Source: Rhodococcus sp. OK302 (lineage in GTDB: Bacteria; Actinomycetota; Actinomycetes; Mycobacteriales; Mycobacteriaceae). From it: a stretch of DNA of 64,000 nt. Of the stretch, positions 25,718 through 34,873 are shown piece by piece (position 1 is the first letter of the stretch; each line of letters starts with the position of its first letter). Position numbers and translations under genes: made by a program. Location: positions 1,586,501-1,650,500 of the forward strand of contig NZ_NPJZ01000001.1 in the NCBI RefSeq assembly GCF_002245895.1, given 5' to 3'. Under the pieces are notes generated by a model. It saw only the letters and a list, made by a program, of their open reading frames with translations. It was not told the origin of the DNA and ran no database searches.

Positions 25718-27331
25718 TTACCTTCTGCTGGAATCGACCAGATACTCGAGATTCTGGTTGTACGGACTGGCCGTTACTGCTGTGTGGGAGGCGACGCGGG
25801 AAACTTCCGCAGCTCCGCGTACGACGGTCGCGGTGATCGATCCGACCTTCAATGGGGCGAGGCAGCTGCTCATTCCTGCCGGTGCGTTGCATGTAGTTGT
25901 CGTTGATCCGACCTTGACATTTACTACTGCCGGAGCAGTGAGGTAGGTCAGGACTTCCACCGTGTCACGAGCGGGAGACGACCACTGCCGCAGTGTCATC
26001 GGGGCACTCGAGACATTGATCGGGACCGCGGAGATCAACTGATTTCGATAGCTGAGATATGCAGTGTCACGCACGATTTCCGGTGCAGCGCCGGTGCGAA
26101 ACGAGTACAGACCGTAAGCACTCATATCGAGTAGTGCGAGTCCGTGCCCGGCGCTGGGTGCAAACGAAGTTCCTTCGCTGTAGTCATTCCAGGTGGTGAG
26201 TTGAACCCATTCACTGTTCGAAGCAATCGCAATCTGCCAGGTATTTTGAAGATTTTGGGAGTTTTGCGATTCATCGTAAATGGACTGGATGGGCCGTGAA
26301 TCTTGGAAAGAGACCGGTTGCATCCATATCTTCCCCAAAGCGTGCGCCGCGTCAGCTAATGCCATCGGAGAGTCTGGATTGGATGCAGATACTGGGTTTC
26401 CTGCTGGATTTCGGTTTCCCCAGTTCGACATCCCGTAGCTGATAGATGCAAAAGCATTCCTGTTGGCGGCGGCATCTAGAAAAACGGGGACAAATGCTAC
26501 GTTGATTCGATACGAGGTCTTCATCTCCGAAATAAACTGCGACCACCAACTTGCAGTTTTATTCTCGGCAAGAAATGGTGAGACGACCAGGCGTCCGTCG
26601 CCCAATTTGAACGTTGATGGCATCGATGCGTACACCTTCATTTCTGCCGCAAGTTGAGCTGGTGTCATGGTCTTGAATATGCCGTTCATATCGGGCATGA
26701 GCATGATCTTGAAATTCGGGTCCACAGTCGCTGCAGCATTGATCAACGCGGTGGGAACAGCTGAACCCCACCAACTCGTATCCGAGACAGAAGACATGAT
26801 ATCCACGGAAAAGCCATCGATGCCAGCGGAAATGGCCTGGCGGACTTCGTTCTCGAGATCGCGTTGCCGCCACTGAGCGTCGAGGAGCGATGGCCGTGGA
26901 GTCGGACGATCCCTGAGGAAACCGCCGTATCCGACGTGATTGTTGTTCTCGCCGTTTGCCGCAAGATATTGCGTTGTGTAGTAATCGCTGGAGGGGTTCG
27001 CGTTGTCGATGGAGATCGGATAAGGGGGGAAATAATGAGCGAAGACGAGCTTTCCGTTCAAAGTAGACTTGGGCGGAATGTTGAACGGCAGTGATGCGGA
27101 ATTTGAATTCGGCGGCGCTGTGCTCGACGTTGTAGTTGTCGGTGCAGTAGTGGGCGACGCAGTGCTGGTTGGTGCAGGAACCGTGGTATGTGGATTCCCG
27201 TTATTTCCGCCAAACGATCCTGATGGGTACGCCTGCACTGGCGAGGTCAAGGTGACCATAGCAACTAAAAGGCAGAGTAATCCGGTTAAGTGAAACACGG
27301 TATTTCGGATCCATTGCACGTGAAGATTCAT
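25718..27331 (-). CDS. secreted glycoside hydrolase family 71-like protein
   Basis: 537-residue exported protein. A signal peptide (MNLHVQWIRN, hydrophobic core, cut near VQAYP) is followed by a Thr/Pro/Ser-rich linker (about residues 45-85) and a GH71-like catalytic domain: VFAHYFPPYPIS, AGIDGFSVDIMSS, MLMPDMNG and, late, TTWNDYSEGT, which resembles the WNDYxE motif of alpha-1,3-glucanases. A C-terminal beta-rich domain (about 420-537) contains paired cysteines (TTTCNAPAGMSSCLAPL). A role in alpha-glucan breakdown is inferred. ATG 27331 is chosen for the signal peptide; an ATG 36 bases upstream is possible. The 5' half has lower GC and more A/T-ending codons than its neighbours, which hints at transfer. 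Confidence 0.75.
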   Translation of the reverse strand: MNLHVQWIRNTVFHLTGLLCLLVAMVTLTSPVQAYPSGSFGGNNGNPHTTVPAPTSTASPTTAPTTTTSSTAPPNSNSASLPFNIPPKSTLNGKLVFAHYFPPYPISIDNANPSSDYYTTQYLAANGENNNHVGYGGFLRDRPTPRPSLLDAQWRQRDLENEVRQAISAGIDGFSVDIMSSVSDTSWWGSAVPTALINAAATVDPNFKIMLMPDMNGIFKTMTPAQLAAEMKVYASMPSTFKLGDGRLVVSPFLAENKTASWWSQFISEMKTSYRINVAFVPVFLDAAANRNAFASISYGMSNWGNRNPAGNPVSASNPDSPMALADAAHALGKIWMQPVSFQDSRPIQSIYDESQNSQNLQNTWQIAIASNSEWVQLTTWNDYSEGTSFAPSAGHGLALLDMSAYGLYSFRTGAAPEIVRDTAYLSYRNQLISAVPINVSSAPMTLRQWSSPARDTVEVLTYLTAPAVVNVKVGSTTTTCNAPAGMSSCLAPLKVGSITATVVRGAAEVSRVASHTAVTASPYNQNLEYLVDSSRR

Positions 27332-27632
27332 CTCGCAGGTAACCTTTCTCTGGACCCCCGAAAGCATGATTGATCCCCGAATGTGCCGATTGAAATGGAC
27401 GTGTTCGATTCAGGTGCTGCCTGAAGAAGGTGTCAATTTCGATATGAGTGTAACGCCGAAATGTGTGAATTGCGTAATTGAAATCGGACATTGTGAAATA
27501 AAGTTCAATTGCGCTTATTTTCATGTATTGAGCAGTCTTGTGGTCGGCGATCTGACGAAAATCCGTGGCATCTGTCGGTGCTCTGCGTCACACTGGGTTC
27601 TCGGGTTGCAACGTGCGGACACGGGAGGGCTC
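27332..27632. other. AT-rich intergenic region between divergent genes
   Basis: About 300 bases, clearly richer in A and T than the surroundings (especially 27420-27530), between the GH71-like gene (-) and the ABC transporter (+). Promoters for both should lie here. An open frame upstream of the ATPase gene has no ribosome site and is not supported as coding. Confidence 0.55.
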
Positions 27633-28589
27633 ATGACCGGAGCGATAGTTGCCGAGGGGTTGGTCAAGACTTACGGCACTCTGACAGCCTTGGACGGCAT
27701 AGACCTCGAGGTGGCCGAAGGTTCGGTGATGGCGCTACTGGGGCCCAACGGTGCTGGAAAGACCACAGCGGTACGCATTTTCACTACGCTGCTCATTCCG
27801 GACGGAGGTCGTGCTCAGGTAGCAGGCTTGGACGTCGTCAAGGATGCGCGGGCGCTTCGATCCAAGATCGGTGCTTCGGGGCAGTATGCCGCGGTGGACG
27901 AGTATCTGACCGGTTACGAGAACCTCGATATGGTTGGACGCCTGTATCACTTGGGTGCAAAGAACAGTAAGGCGCGAGCACGAGAGTTGCTCGAACAGTT
28001 CGACCTCGTCGAAGCCGGAGACCGCCCGGTCAAAGGCTATTCCGGAGGTATGCGTCGACGCCTTGACCTGGCCGGCGCGTTGGTTGCACGGCCGCAAGTC
28101 TTGTTTCTCGACGAACCGACTACCGGTCTCGATCCTCGGGCCAGGCTCGGCTTGTGGGACGTCATCGAAGAACTGGTAGCGCAGGGGACAACCTTGCTGC
28201 TCACCACGCAGTACATGGAGGAAGCTGAGCGGTTGGCTGATCAGATCGCCGTCATCGATCGGGGTTCGGTCATCGCGCGCGGTACTGCCGATCAACTCAA
28301 GGCGCAGATCGGTGGTGAACGTATTGAATTGAGCGTGCATGAGAGTGAACACCTCGACATCGTCCGGCAGGAACTGAATTCGTTGTCAGTGGGCGAAATT
28401 CGAGTTCAGGAGAACGTTCGACGGATCACGATTCCTGTTGCCGACGGCACCGACGCTTTGGTCACCGCTCTCAACCTCTTGTCTGCGCGCGGCATCAAAG
28501 TGTTCGATGTCGGATTGCGCAGACCCACATTGGACGACGTTTTCCTTACCCTGACCGGGCATCAGGCTGAATTGGAGGACCAGAAATGA
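27633..28589 (+). CDS. ABC transporter ATP-binding protein, daunorubicin-resistance (DrrA) type
   Basis: 318-residue ATPase of a two-component drug exporter. Walker A GPNGAGKTT (about residue 38), Q-loop region GQYAAVDEYLTGYENL, signature YSGGMRRRLDLA, Walker B VLFLDEPTTGLDPRAR. After the switch region comes the DrrA-type C-terminal domain ending LRRPTLDDVFLTLTGH. ATG 27633 (MTGAIVAEG) has GGGAGGGC upstream. The stop overlaps the permease start by four bases. Confidence 0.9.
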   Translation: MTGAIVAEGLVKTYGTLTALDGIDLEVAEGSVMALLGPNGAGKTTAVRIFTTLLIPDGGRAQVAGLDVVKDARALRSKIGASGQYAAVDEYLTGYENLDMVGRLYHLGAKNSKARARELLEQFDLVEAGDRPVKGYSGGMRRRLDLAGALVARPQVLFLDEPTTGLDPRARLGLWDVIEELVAQGTTLLLTTQYMEEAERLADQIAVIDRGSVIARGTADQLKAQIGGERIELSVHESEHLDIVRQELNSLSVGEIRVQENVRRITIPVADGTDALVTALNLLSARGIKVFDVGLRRPTLDDVFLTLTGHQAELEDQK

Positions 28590-29386
28590 CCATGCAAATG
28601 GCGCTCGAAGACGGTCTGACCATTGCCAAGCGAAACTTGATCAAGATCAAGCGCGTTCCAGATCTACTGGTGTTCACGACCCTCTCGCCGATCATGTTCG
28701 TGTTGCTGTTCGCGTACGTATTCGGCAGTGCGATCTCCGTTCCGGGGACGTCGTACCGTGAGTTCTTGATCGCCGGAATCTTTACGCAGACAGTGATATT
28801 CGGCGCTACCTGGACGGGACTGGGTATGGTCGAAGATCTCCAGAAAGGGATCATCGACAGGTTTCGTTCTCTACCCATGGCGCCGTCGGCAGTTTTGATC
28901 GGCCGTACATCCAGCGACGTCCTCATCAACGTGATCAGCCTGGTGGTCATGTCGCTCACCGGACTCCTCGTAGGTTGGCGTATTCACTCGAGTGTCCTCG
29001 AGGCGCTGGCCGGCTATGCGCTTCTACTGCTCTTCGCCTATGCACTGTCCTGGGTCATGGCGGTTGTCGGCCTGTGGATCCGCACTCCCGAGGTGTTCAA
29101 CAATGCGAGTTTCATCGTCATCTTCCCGCTCTCGTTCATTGCGAATACGTTTGTCGAAACCACTAACCTTCCAGGACCGTTGAAGGTGATCGCCGAATGG
29201 AATCCGGTGTCCGCGTTGACGCAAGCGGTGCGTGAGTTGTTCGGGAACACCAATCCTGCGATGACGGTCCCTGACGCCTGGCCGCTGCAGAATCCTATTG
29301 TCGCTTCGCTGCTGTGGACGGGCGGCTTGCTGATCGTCTTTGTGCCGTTTGCTATTCGTCGATACCAGAAGGCGGTCGGCAGATAA
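28586..29386 (+). CDS. ABC-2 type transporter permease, DrrB type
   Basis: 266-residue membrane protein with about six helices, forming the channel for the preceding ATPase. Features: LIKIKRVPDLLVFTTLSPIMFVLLFAYVFG at the first helix, GTSYREFLIAGIFTQT, the cytosolic GIIDRFRSLPMAPSAVLIGR loop, and the FIANTFVETTNLPGPL stretch with NPVSALTQAVRELFGN, all typical for DrrB. Substrate unknown; the TetR-type gene just downstream is likely its local regulator. Confidence 0.9.
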   Translation: MTMQMALEDGLTIAKRNLIKIKRVPDLLVFTTLSPIMFVLLFAYVFGSAISVPGTSYREFLIAGIFTQTVIFGATWTGLGMVEDLQKGIIDRFRSLPMAPSAVLIGRTSSDVLINVISLVVMSLTGLLVGWRIHSSVLEALAGYALLLLFAYALSWVMAVVGLWIRTPEVFNNASFIVIFPLSFIANTFVETTNLPGPLKVIAEWNPVSALTQAVRELFGNTNPAMTVPDAWPLQNPIVASLLWTGGLLIVFVPFAIRRYQKAVGR

Positions 29387-29407
29387 GCGCATCGGTAGAG
29401 TGACGGT

Positions 29408-30025
29408 GTGCCGGAGTCTGAACGCGTCGACGGAAGATCCCTGCGATACGCGGGCCGACGTCAGGAGTTGCTCGACGCTTTGACACGCCACGTCATAGAA
29501 AATGGCGTCGGTGAATTGACTGTTCGACAGCTCGCGAAGGCAGTGGGCGTCTCGCATGCTTCTCTGCTCGGTCACTTCGAGACCAAAGAGAACCTTCTCG
29601 CCGAAGTCATCGAGAACATGCGTGGCGAGTCCATTCCGATGGCCGTCCCGATACAGGTCGGCGTTGATCCTGCTGGAGTGCTGACAACGTGGTGGGCCGA
29701 GCGGACAACGCCGGAGTTGTTGCCTCGCTTCGGCGTGATGATCGAGATCTACGCGTTGGCGCTTCACGACCGTGATCGGTACGGACGATTCTTCGAACGA
29801 TTTGTCGGTGATTGGATCGAAGCACTTGAAATCGGTTTGCGCGGTGTCGGCTGCCCCGAGTCGGACGTGTCTTCCGTTGCGACGTTGCTACTGTCGCAGA
29901 TTCGCGGACTGTCGGTGGACCTCTTGGCTACTGGTGATCGTGATCGCGTGGACCGAGCATTCGAGATGTTTGTCGAAGGTTTTGCGGCGCGGGCTCAGTC
30001 GTGGGTGCCGCCGATTTTGTCGTGA
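29408..30025 (+). CDS. TetR family transcriptional regulator
   Basis: 205-residue regulator. The helix-turn-helix is at residues 35-60 (LTVRQLAKAVGVSHASLLGHFETKENLL); the rest is a ligand-binding helical domain (TTWWAERTTPELLPRFGVMIE). GTG start 21 bases after the DrrB-type permease on the same strand, so it is probably the third gene of the exporter operon and senses its substrate. No palindromic operator was evident in the AT-rich region upstream of the operon. Confidence 0.87.
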   Translation: MPESERVDGRSLRYAGRRQELLDALTRHVIENGVGELTVRQLAKAVGVSHASLLGHFETKENLLAEVIENMRGESIPMAVPIQVGVDPAGVLTTWWAERTTPELLPRFGVMIEIYALALHDRDRYGRFFERFVGDWIEALEIGLRGVGCPESDVSSVATLLLSQIRGLSVDLLATGDRDRVDRAFEMFVEGFAARAQSWVPPILS

Positions 30026-30026
30026 C

Positions 30027-30842
30027 TCAGTGCGCGGGTTTGGTTCCGATCACTACCGTCGCCGAAGTCGCGTCGAGCGAGGCGGTACGGGCGCGCAACC
30101 CTCCTTGTGTGACTGATTCGAAGGTTCGTTCCACCTGTTCGGCACTGGTTTCTATGAGTAGGTGTCCGCCGGGTTCGAGCCAGGTGGCTGCGTCTGCGGC
30201 GACCCGACGTTGAACGTCGAGTCCGTCGATTCCGCCGTCAAGAGAGATCAAGGGCTCGTGAAGGCGCGCTTCGGGAGGCATGAGGCGAATGGAATCGGTT
30301 GGTACGTAAGGCGCATTGGCGACTATGACGTTGATTTGTCCGTGTAGTTCGTGGGGAAGGCAATCGTAGAGATCGCCTTCCAGGACGTGTCCGGGGGCGC
30401 TGATGTTGCGCAGGGCGCAGCGCACGGCTGCAGGTTCGACGTCGATGGCGTACAAGTCGATGGGAGAAACCTTCGATTGCAAAACTGCGCCCACTGCGCC
30501 TGAGCCGCAACATAAGTCGACGACGCGGTATCCGGGTTCGAGCAATGAGCAGGCTTGTGTGGCCAGAAATTCGGTGCGTCGACGTGGAACGAATACTCCC
30601 GGGTCGATGCGGATGCGTAGCCCGCAGAATTCAGCCCATCCGACGATCGATTCAAGTGGTTCTCCGGTGATCCGACGCTCGATCATCCGCGCGAGTTCTG
30701 ACGGAGAGATTGTCGCCTCCATCAGGACGGCTGCTTCTTCCTCGGCGAAGACGCATCCCGCTGCGCGGAGGGTGGCGGCGATGGATTCTTGTTGGGAGAT
30801 GAACAGGGTGCGGTTCGGCGGCGGGGGATTCGGTACTGACAT
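30027..30842 (-). CDS. PrmC-related protein N5-glutamine methyltransferase
   Basis: 271-residue class I SAM methyltransferase of the HemK/PrmC-related family. Motif I is VVDLCCGSGAVGAVL, the post-I acidic residue is in YAIDVEPAAVRCA, and motif IV reads NAPYVPT instead of the canonical NPPY; the NAPY variant is known in this paralogous subfamily. The true PrmC methylates release factors; the target of the paralog is not established. The N-terminal helical domain (1-75) is present. Convergent with the TetR gene, with one base between the stops. Confidence 0.82.
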   Translation of the reverse strand: MSVPNPPPPNRTLFISQQESIAATLRAAGCVFAEEEAAVLMEATISPSELARMIERRITGEPLESIVGWAEFCGLRIRIDPGVFVPRRRTEFLATQACSLLEPGYRVVDLCCGSGAVGAVLQSKVSPIDLYAIDVEPAAVRCALRNISAPGHVLEGDLYDCLPHELHGQINVIVANAPYVPTDSIRLMPPEARLHEPLISLDGGIDGLDVQRRVAADAATWLEPGGHLLIETSAEQVERTFESVTQGGLRARTASLDATSATVVIGTKPAH

Positions 30843-31171
30843 AGAGAGCCTTCCGGGGTATGCCGTCTGAGCGCTCTCTCGGCCGCTACCGAAAACGGAC
30901 CGTAGGAGACTGCGCCACTACTGGCTGAGCGGTAATGGGACTCACCTCCTGCGTGTTCGTTGGCCGACCTGCATGTATCGAACATGGGCACTCTATCGAA
31001 GGATGGAAGTGATCGCTCGGCGTCGGGAGAGACGCTCAGTGAAAATTTAGATTGACCAAATGGTAGGTCTGCTTTATCGTCTGAGTTTGATCGGACCAAG
31101 AGGGACGAGTGGGACGATCTTGGTGGACACAATCAGGGCAACACAGTCGGCGCAATCGGTAGGAGAAGCAC
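30843..31171. other. 329-bp intergenic region with a small dyad
   Basis: Between the methyltransferase (-) and the lipase (+). A dyad ACCA-AA-TGGT (31055-31064) lies about 108 bases upstream of the lipase start and might be an operator. TAGGAGAAG sits directly before the TTG start. No reading frame with family features was seen here. Confidence 0.5.
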
Positions 31172-32323
31172 TTGAGCAAGCGACTACGCAGGACGCTCAT
31201 CGGGTTGGGGGCAAGCGCGTTGGTGGCGCTGGCGCTCGCGGCGCCCGCGACGGCAGTACCTACAGGCAGCCCTGGCGAGGTGGTGAGCCAGGAGCTGCTC
31301 GGGCCCGATCGAGTGTTGCCCGGCGCCGTGACCGCGACCAAGGTGACGTACTGGTCGCAAGGTCCGAAGGACGCGCCGATGATGAGTACCGGCGTGGTTT
31401 ATCGCCCGGTGGGCACCCCTCCCGAAGGTGGTTGGCCGGTCATCTCGTATGCGCACGGAACAGTCGGGGTCGCAGATCAGTGCGCGCCGAGTAACAGTGG
31501 GCGCACGTCGATCTACCTGGGTTATTGGCTGGAACAGGGTTACGCAGTGGTGGCAACGGACTACGTGGGACTCGGAACGCCGGGCGTCCACCCGTACCTC
31601 GACGGACGGTCCGCCGCACACAGCGTTGTCGACATGGTGCGCGCCGGTCGCAGCGTAGATGGTGACCTGTCGAGCAAGTGGGTCGCGATGGGTCAGTCGC
31701 AAGGCGGTCAGGCGACAATGTTCACCGCTTCACTTGCCACCGAATATGCTCCGGAACTGGACTACCGCGGCGCCGTCGCCACCGGTGTTCCCTCCAATAT
31801 CGAAAACCTTGTCCCGCTCGGTGGGCCCGCCTTCCCGGCGCTCCCACTGAAGGGCACGACGGTGTACATTGCGAATGTTCTTGACGGACTGCGTGCTTCG
31901 CGTCCGGATATCGACGTCGACTCGTATCTGACGCCACTGGGGAAGACCATTCTCGACGACGTCGAGAACAACATGTGCTACTCCGAAGCGAGTGCCAAGT
32001 ACGGAACTGTTCCACTCGGGCAGGTTCTGTCGAAGTCGCTGAACAATCCGACGTTCATGAATGCGGCGCGCGAGTTGCTTACCGTTCCGACATCCGGTTA
32101 CGACCGCCCGTTCTTCCTCGGTCAGGGACTTGAGGACAGGGATGTCCCGGCACCGCTGACGCTGAAGTTCGCGGCAGATCTGGCCTTGAACGGGGTGGAT
32201 TTTGCGTTCCACACCTACCCGACGGATCACTTGGGGACCGTTCCGGCATCGATGCCGGACAGTACTCCTTTTGTGGCGGCACTGTTTTCGGGCCGGCATC
32301 CGTGCACGGGTAGCTTTTGCTGA
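31172..32323 (+). CDS. secreted lipase, LIP family
   Basis: 383-residue exported triacylglycerol lipase-type hydrolase. A signal peptide (KRLRRTLIG, Ala/Leu core, cut near ATAVP) leads to an alpha/beta-hydrolase domain. The nucleophile elbow is GQSQGG (about residue 174), the oxyanion region SYAHGTVG, a likely Asp is in QGLEDRDVPAP and the catalytic His in YPTDHLGT. Four cysteines could form disulfides. TTG start with AGGAGAAG. Rhodococcal members release fatty acids from acylglycerols outside the cell. The following TetR gene is convergent, 10 bases away. Confidence 0.87.
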   Translation: MSKRLRRTLIGLGASALVALALAAPATAVPTGSPGEVVSQELLGPDRVLPGAVTATKVTYWSQGPKDAPMMSTGVVYRPVGTPPEGGWPVISYAHGTVGVADQCAPSNSGRTSIYLGYWLEQGYAVVATDYVGLGTPGVHPYLDGRSAAHSVVDMVRAGRSVDGDLSSKWVAMGQSQGGQATMFTASLATEYAPELDYRGAVATGVPSNIENLVPLGGPAFPALPLKGTTVYIANVLDGLRASRPDIDVDSYLTPLGKTILDDVENNMCYSEASAKYGTVPLGQVLSKSLNNPTFMNAARELLTVPTSGYDRPFFLGQGLEDRDVPAPLTLKFAADLALNGVDFAFHTYPTDHLGTVPASMPDSTPFVAALFSGRHPCTGSFC

Positions 32324-32333
32324 CTCGCACGAT

Positions 32334-32906
32334 CTATCTCGCATTCACTCCGCGAAGGTATGCGTCGATCGGAATCTGAAGTCGTCGAATACGTTCGGTC
32401 TTTCCGGGTTCGGCAGTGTCACGGCTTCGCGACCCCAAGCAGTGATCGAAGATCAACCCTTCCAGGAGGCTCAGGAAATCTGCCGCCGCGGTGTCGGGAT
32501 CAGCAATCCCGGCTGAGAAGATTTCTTGCGCCTTCTGCTGTGAAAACAAGCTTCCCGCAAGAAGTTTGCATAACTCCGGGTTTCCGCGCATCTCCAGGAG
32601 CAGTGCGTGTCGTGTGATCAGTTCGTTTCGTCGGTGTGTGAGTAGATCGTCGAGATATTCGGCGGTCAATCGAGTGGGGTCGATGTGCTTGCCGACGAGT
32701 TCGATGAAGGTCGATCGTGATCGTTCCACGATGTGCAGTGCGATCGCCTCGAGGAGCGCTTCGCGTGTTCGGAAATAGTACGAGGTCGAGCCGGCAGGCA
32801 GTTTCAATGAATGATCGACAGCACGATGGGTGAGTGCGCGCGGTCCTTGGTCGGCGATGATCACGACAGCGCATTCCGCGATGAGGGTCCGGCGGTCAAC
32901 CTTCAT
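32334..32906 (-). CDS. TetR family transcriptional regulator
   Basis: 190-residue regulator. N-terminal helix-turn-helix (residues 20-50: GPRALTHRAVDHSLKLPAGSTSYYF), then a helical effector domain with LLLEMRGNPELCKLL and a late LLEGLIFDHCLGSR. It is divergent from the ZapE-like ATPase gene over a perfect dyad (32970-32985), which is probably its own operator, and convergent with the lipase gene. AGGAGCG precedes the ATG. Ligand unknown. Confidence 0.86.
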   Translation of the reverse strand: MKVDRRTLIAECAVVIIADQGPRALTHRAVDHSLKLPAGSTSYYFRTREALLEAIALHIVERSRSTFIELVGKHIDPTRLTAEYLDDLLTHRRNELITRHALLLEMRGNPELCKLLAGSLFSQQKAQEIFSAGIADPDTAAADFLSLLEGLIFDHCLGSRSRDTAEPGKTERIRRLQIPIDAYLRGVNAR

Positions 32907-32969
32907 ATTCGCTCCTGTTGCGTCGCCGGGGTCACATTGACTCGGTCGGTCCGAGGCCTCTAGCCTCGA

Positions 32970-32985
32970 CTCTACAGATGTAGAG
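32970..32985. promoter_or_regulatory. dyad operator candidate CTCTACA-GA-TGTAGAG
   Basis: Perfect 7-bp inverted repeat with a 2-bp spacer in the 86-bp gap between the TetR gene (-) and the ZapE-like gene (+). It ends seven bases before the ATG of the latter and overlaps its GAGGAG ribosome site. Confidence 0.6.
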
Positions 32986-32992
32986 GAGTCTC

Positions 32993-33961
32993 ATGGTACT
33001 GGACGAAGCGCAGTTGTCGGCACGTGAATCCCTCGACGCTTTGCGGGCGAAAATCACTGCCGGCAGGGTTGGCGGTGGGATCTACCTGTGGGGAGGCGTC
33101 GGGCGCGGAAAAACCATGCTGATGGACGAGTTCTACAACAGTCTTTCAGTGGACAAGCGGCGCATTCACTTTCATCAGTTCTTTGCGGATCTGCATGCGC
33201 GAGCGCATAGTCTCGGATCGATGGGCTCGGCATTGGAGCGCGTGGTCGACGGAATTCGAGTGCTGTGTTTCGACGAATTCCACATCGACGACGTCGCCGA
33301 CGCCATGTTCATGGCGAGGGTTCTCGACACGATCGTTGCGAAGGGCGTGACTGTTGTTGTCACGTCCAATGTTCCGCCGACGGAACTCCTTCCCAATCCG
33401 CTGTTTCACGAGCAGTTCGTGCCGTCGATCGAGTTGATCGAGAAGACTTTGGACATCATCGAGTTGAGTGGTGCGCTCGACTACCGAATCGGCGGAAGCG
33501 GGGGCGACGGGGACGGGCGGTTTGCGTCGGGAGAGTTCATTGTCGATGCAGGTTTCACTCCGCGCCCGCGCGAGCCAGTTCAGTTGAGAATCGGGTCGAG
33601 GACACTCGTGTGTGAGGCGATTCGGGGTGGGGTCGTCTGGTTTGATTTCGAAGTGCTCTGCAACGGATCAACTTCTGCAGCAGACTATCTCCACCTTGTC
33701 GATCGTTTCGATGAATGGGTTGTCTGCGGAGTGCCGGTCCTGGCCACTGCGTCGGAGTTCTCGGTTCGGCGATTCGGAAACGTCGTCGATGTTCTCTACG
33801 ACGCGGATGTGCGACTGACGATTTACGCCGATGCAGATCTCGAAAAAGTGGCGGGCACCCTGCGAGATGTTCCGGGTCTCGCCCGGCTTTTCAGTAGGTT
33901 GTCGCTTATCCAGATGCCGTCGTCAGTGTGGCCGTCAATGCTGCCGTCACATACGGGGTGA
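32993..33961 (+). CDS. AFG1/ZapE-like ATPase
   Basis: 322-residue P-loop ATPase of the AFG1/ZapE family, linked in other bacteria to division-ring regulation and in mitochondria to protein quality control. Walker A GGVGRGKTMLM (about residue 36), the following FHQFFADLHARAH, Walker B LCFDEFHIDDVADAMF, sensor VVVTSNVPPTELLPNPLF and the C-terminal RFGNVVDVLYD are all family hallmarks. GAGGAG just before the ATG. The 3' end overlaps the convergent esterase gene by 56 bases. Confidence 0.9.
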   Translation: MVLDEAQLSARESLDALRAKITAGRVGGGIYLWGGVGRGKTMLMDEFYNSLSVDKRRIHFHQFFADLHARAHSLGSMGSALERVVDGIRVLCFDEFHIDDVADAMFMARVLDTIVAKGVTVVVTSNVPPTELLPNPLFHEQFVPSIELIEKTLDIIELSGALDYRIGGSGGDGDGRFASGEFIVDAGFTPRPREPVQLRIGSRTLVCEAIRGGVVWFDFEVLCNGSTSAADYLHLVDRFDEWVVCGVPVLATASEFSVRRFGNVVDVLYDADVRLTIYADADLEKVAGTLRDVPGLARLFSRLSLIQMPSSVWPSMLPSHTG

Positions 33962-34730
33962 GATTCTCGACGACGCGTGAGACTATCGCGGTAGCTACAT
34001 CGAGGGGTCGCAACGGCGCACTCGGGGCCAGAGGGAGTGCCGGGGCCGGGGAAGGTGCACTTTTTTCCATCATCGGTTGATACGTACCGTGTTTCGTGAA
34101 GTATCCGAAGACGGAGTCTACAAACTGTTCAGGTGCTTCGCTCGGTTCGGGCATATTGCAGATGCCATCGCCTTCGATGCAGATTTCTTGCACCGGTATG
34201 TCGCCGAATCCATCCCGGGTACCGGCCATCGTGGCTCCGGGAACAACATTCGGGATCACAGTTTCTATGCCGCCCTGGGAGTTTCGCGGGTCTGCATACA
34301 GGACGCCTTCCACTCGAGACTGGGGGATGGACCCGTCGCGAGCGATGTCGCCGAGAACGTCGCCGGCAATCCGTGCACCTTGGGAGTAGCCGGTGATGAC
34401 TACGTTGCTGTCCGGGCACTGAGCGTGAAAGCTGTTGACGTCAGCTCGAAGTGATCGAACTCCGACGGCCACACTTTCGTCGTACGTCTGGTCGCCGAGC
34501 GGCCAGAAGCTAGCGGGATATGTCACCGGTTTGGCTGCGTAACCACGGGATGTGTAGCGGTCGGTGACAGGTTGTGTGGTCTGGCCCGTCGGATCCCAGG
34601 TCCCGCCCACCGAGAACACTGCACCCACAGGGCAGGAGTTTGTCGACGCGGTGGCTGTGGCCGAGGTAGCGGACACGCCTGCGATCCCCAAGACCGTCGC
34701 GCACACAATTGACAGGGAGTGCTTCCTCAT
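33906..34730 (-). CDS. secreted cutinase/PE-PPE-type serine esterase
   Basis: 274-residue exported alpha/beta hydrolase. ATG 34730 (MRKHSLSIV) starts a signal peptide cut near TATAST. The mature part has SVGGTWDPTG, the serine elbow GYSQGARIAG, then VEGVLYADPRNSQGG and QEICIEGDGICNMPEP with the expected Asp and paired cysteines. This resembles the PE-PPE/cutinase-like esterase domain of mycolata; the substrate is probably a short-chain or envelope ester. The open frame extends 37 codons upstream without a ribosome site. Confidence 0.83.
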   Translation of the reverse strand: MRKHSLSIVCATVLGIAGVSATSATATASTNSCPVGAVFSVGGTWDPTGQTTQPVTDRYTSRGYAAKPVTYPASFWPLGDQTYDESVAVGVRSLRADVNSFHAQCPDSNVVITGYSQGARIAGDVLGDIARDGSIPQSRVEGVLYADPRNSQGGIETVIPNVVPGATMAGTRDGFGDIPVQEICIEGDGICNMPEPSEAPEQFVDSVFGYFTKHGTYQPMMEKSAPSPAPALPLAPSAPLRPLDVATAIVSRVVENLTPYVTAALTATLTTASG

Positions 34731-34873
34731 CGGCCCGTCTCCATCTACCCGTGGTCCGACGCGATTCGTTCGGTACTTGAGGAGAATGGTGACGGTGTGA
34801 TGAGTCCTGCTGGTGTTGCGCAGGTAAACACGACGTTGCACGTGGTGTTTACACCGCGTGGGAGTGGCTTAAC

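Noticed and set aside
30027..30842. NAPY instead of NPPY in the PrmC-like protein, suggesting an inactive enzyme
   Set aside because: The NAPY variant is normal for this PrmC-related subfamily.
31055..31064. ACCA-AA-TGGT as a firm lipase operator
   Set aside because: Only four bases per arm and far from the start; such a dyad is expected by chance, so it is only mentioned in the intergenic entry.
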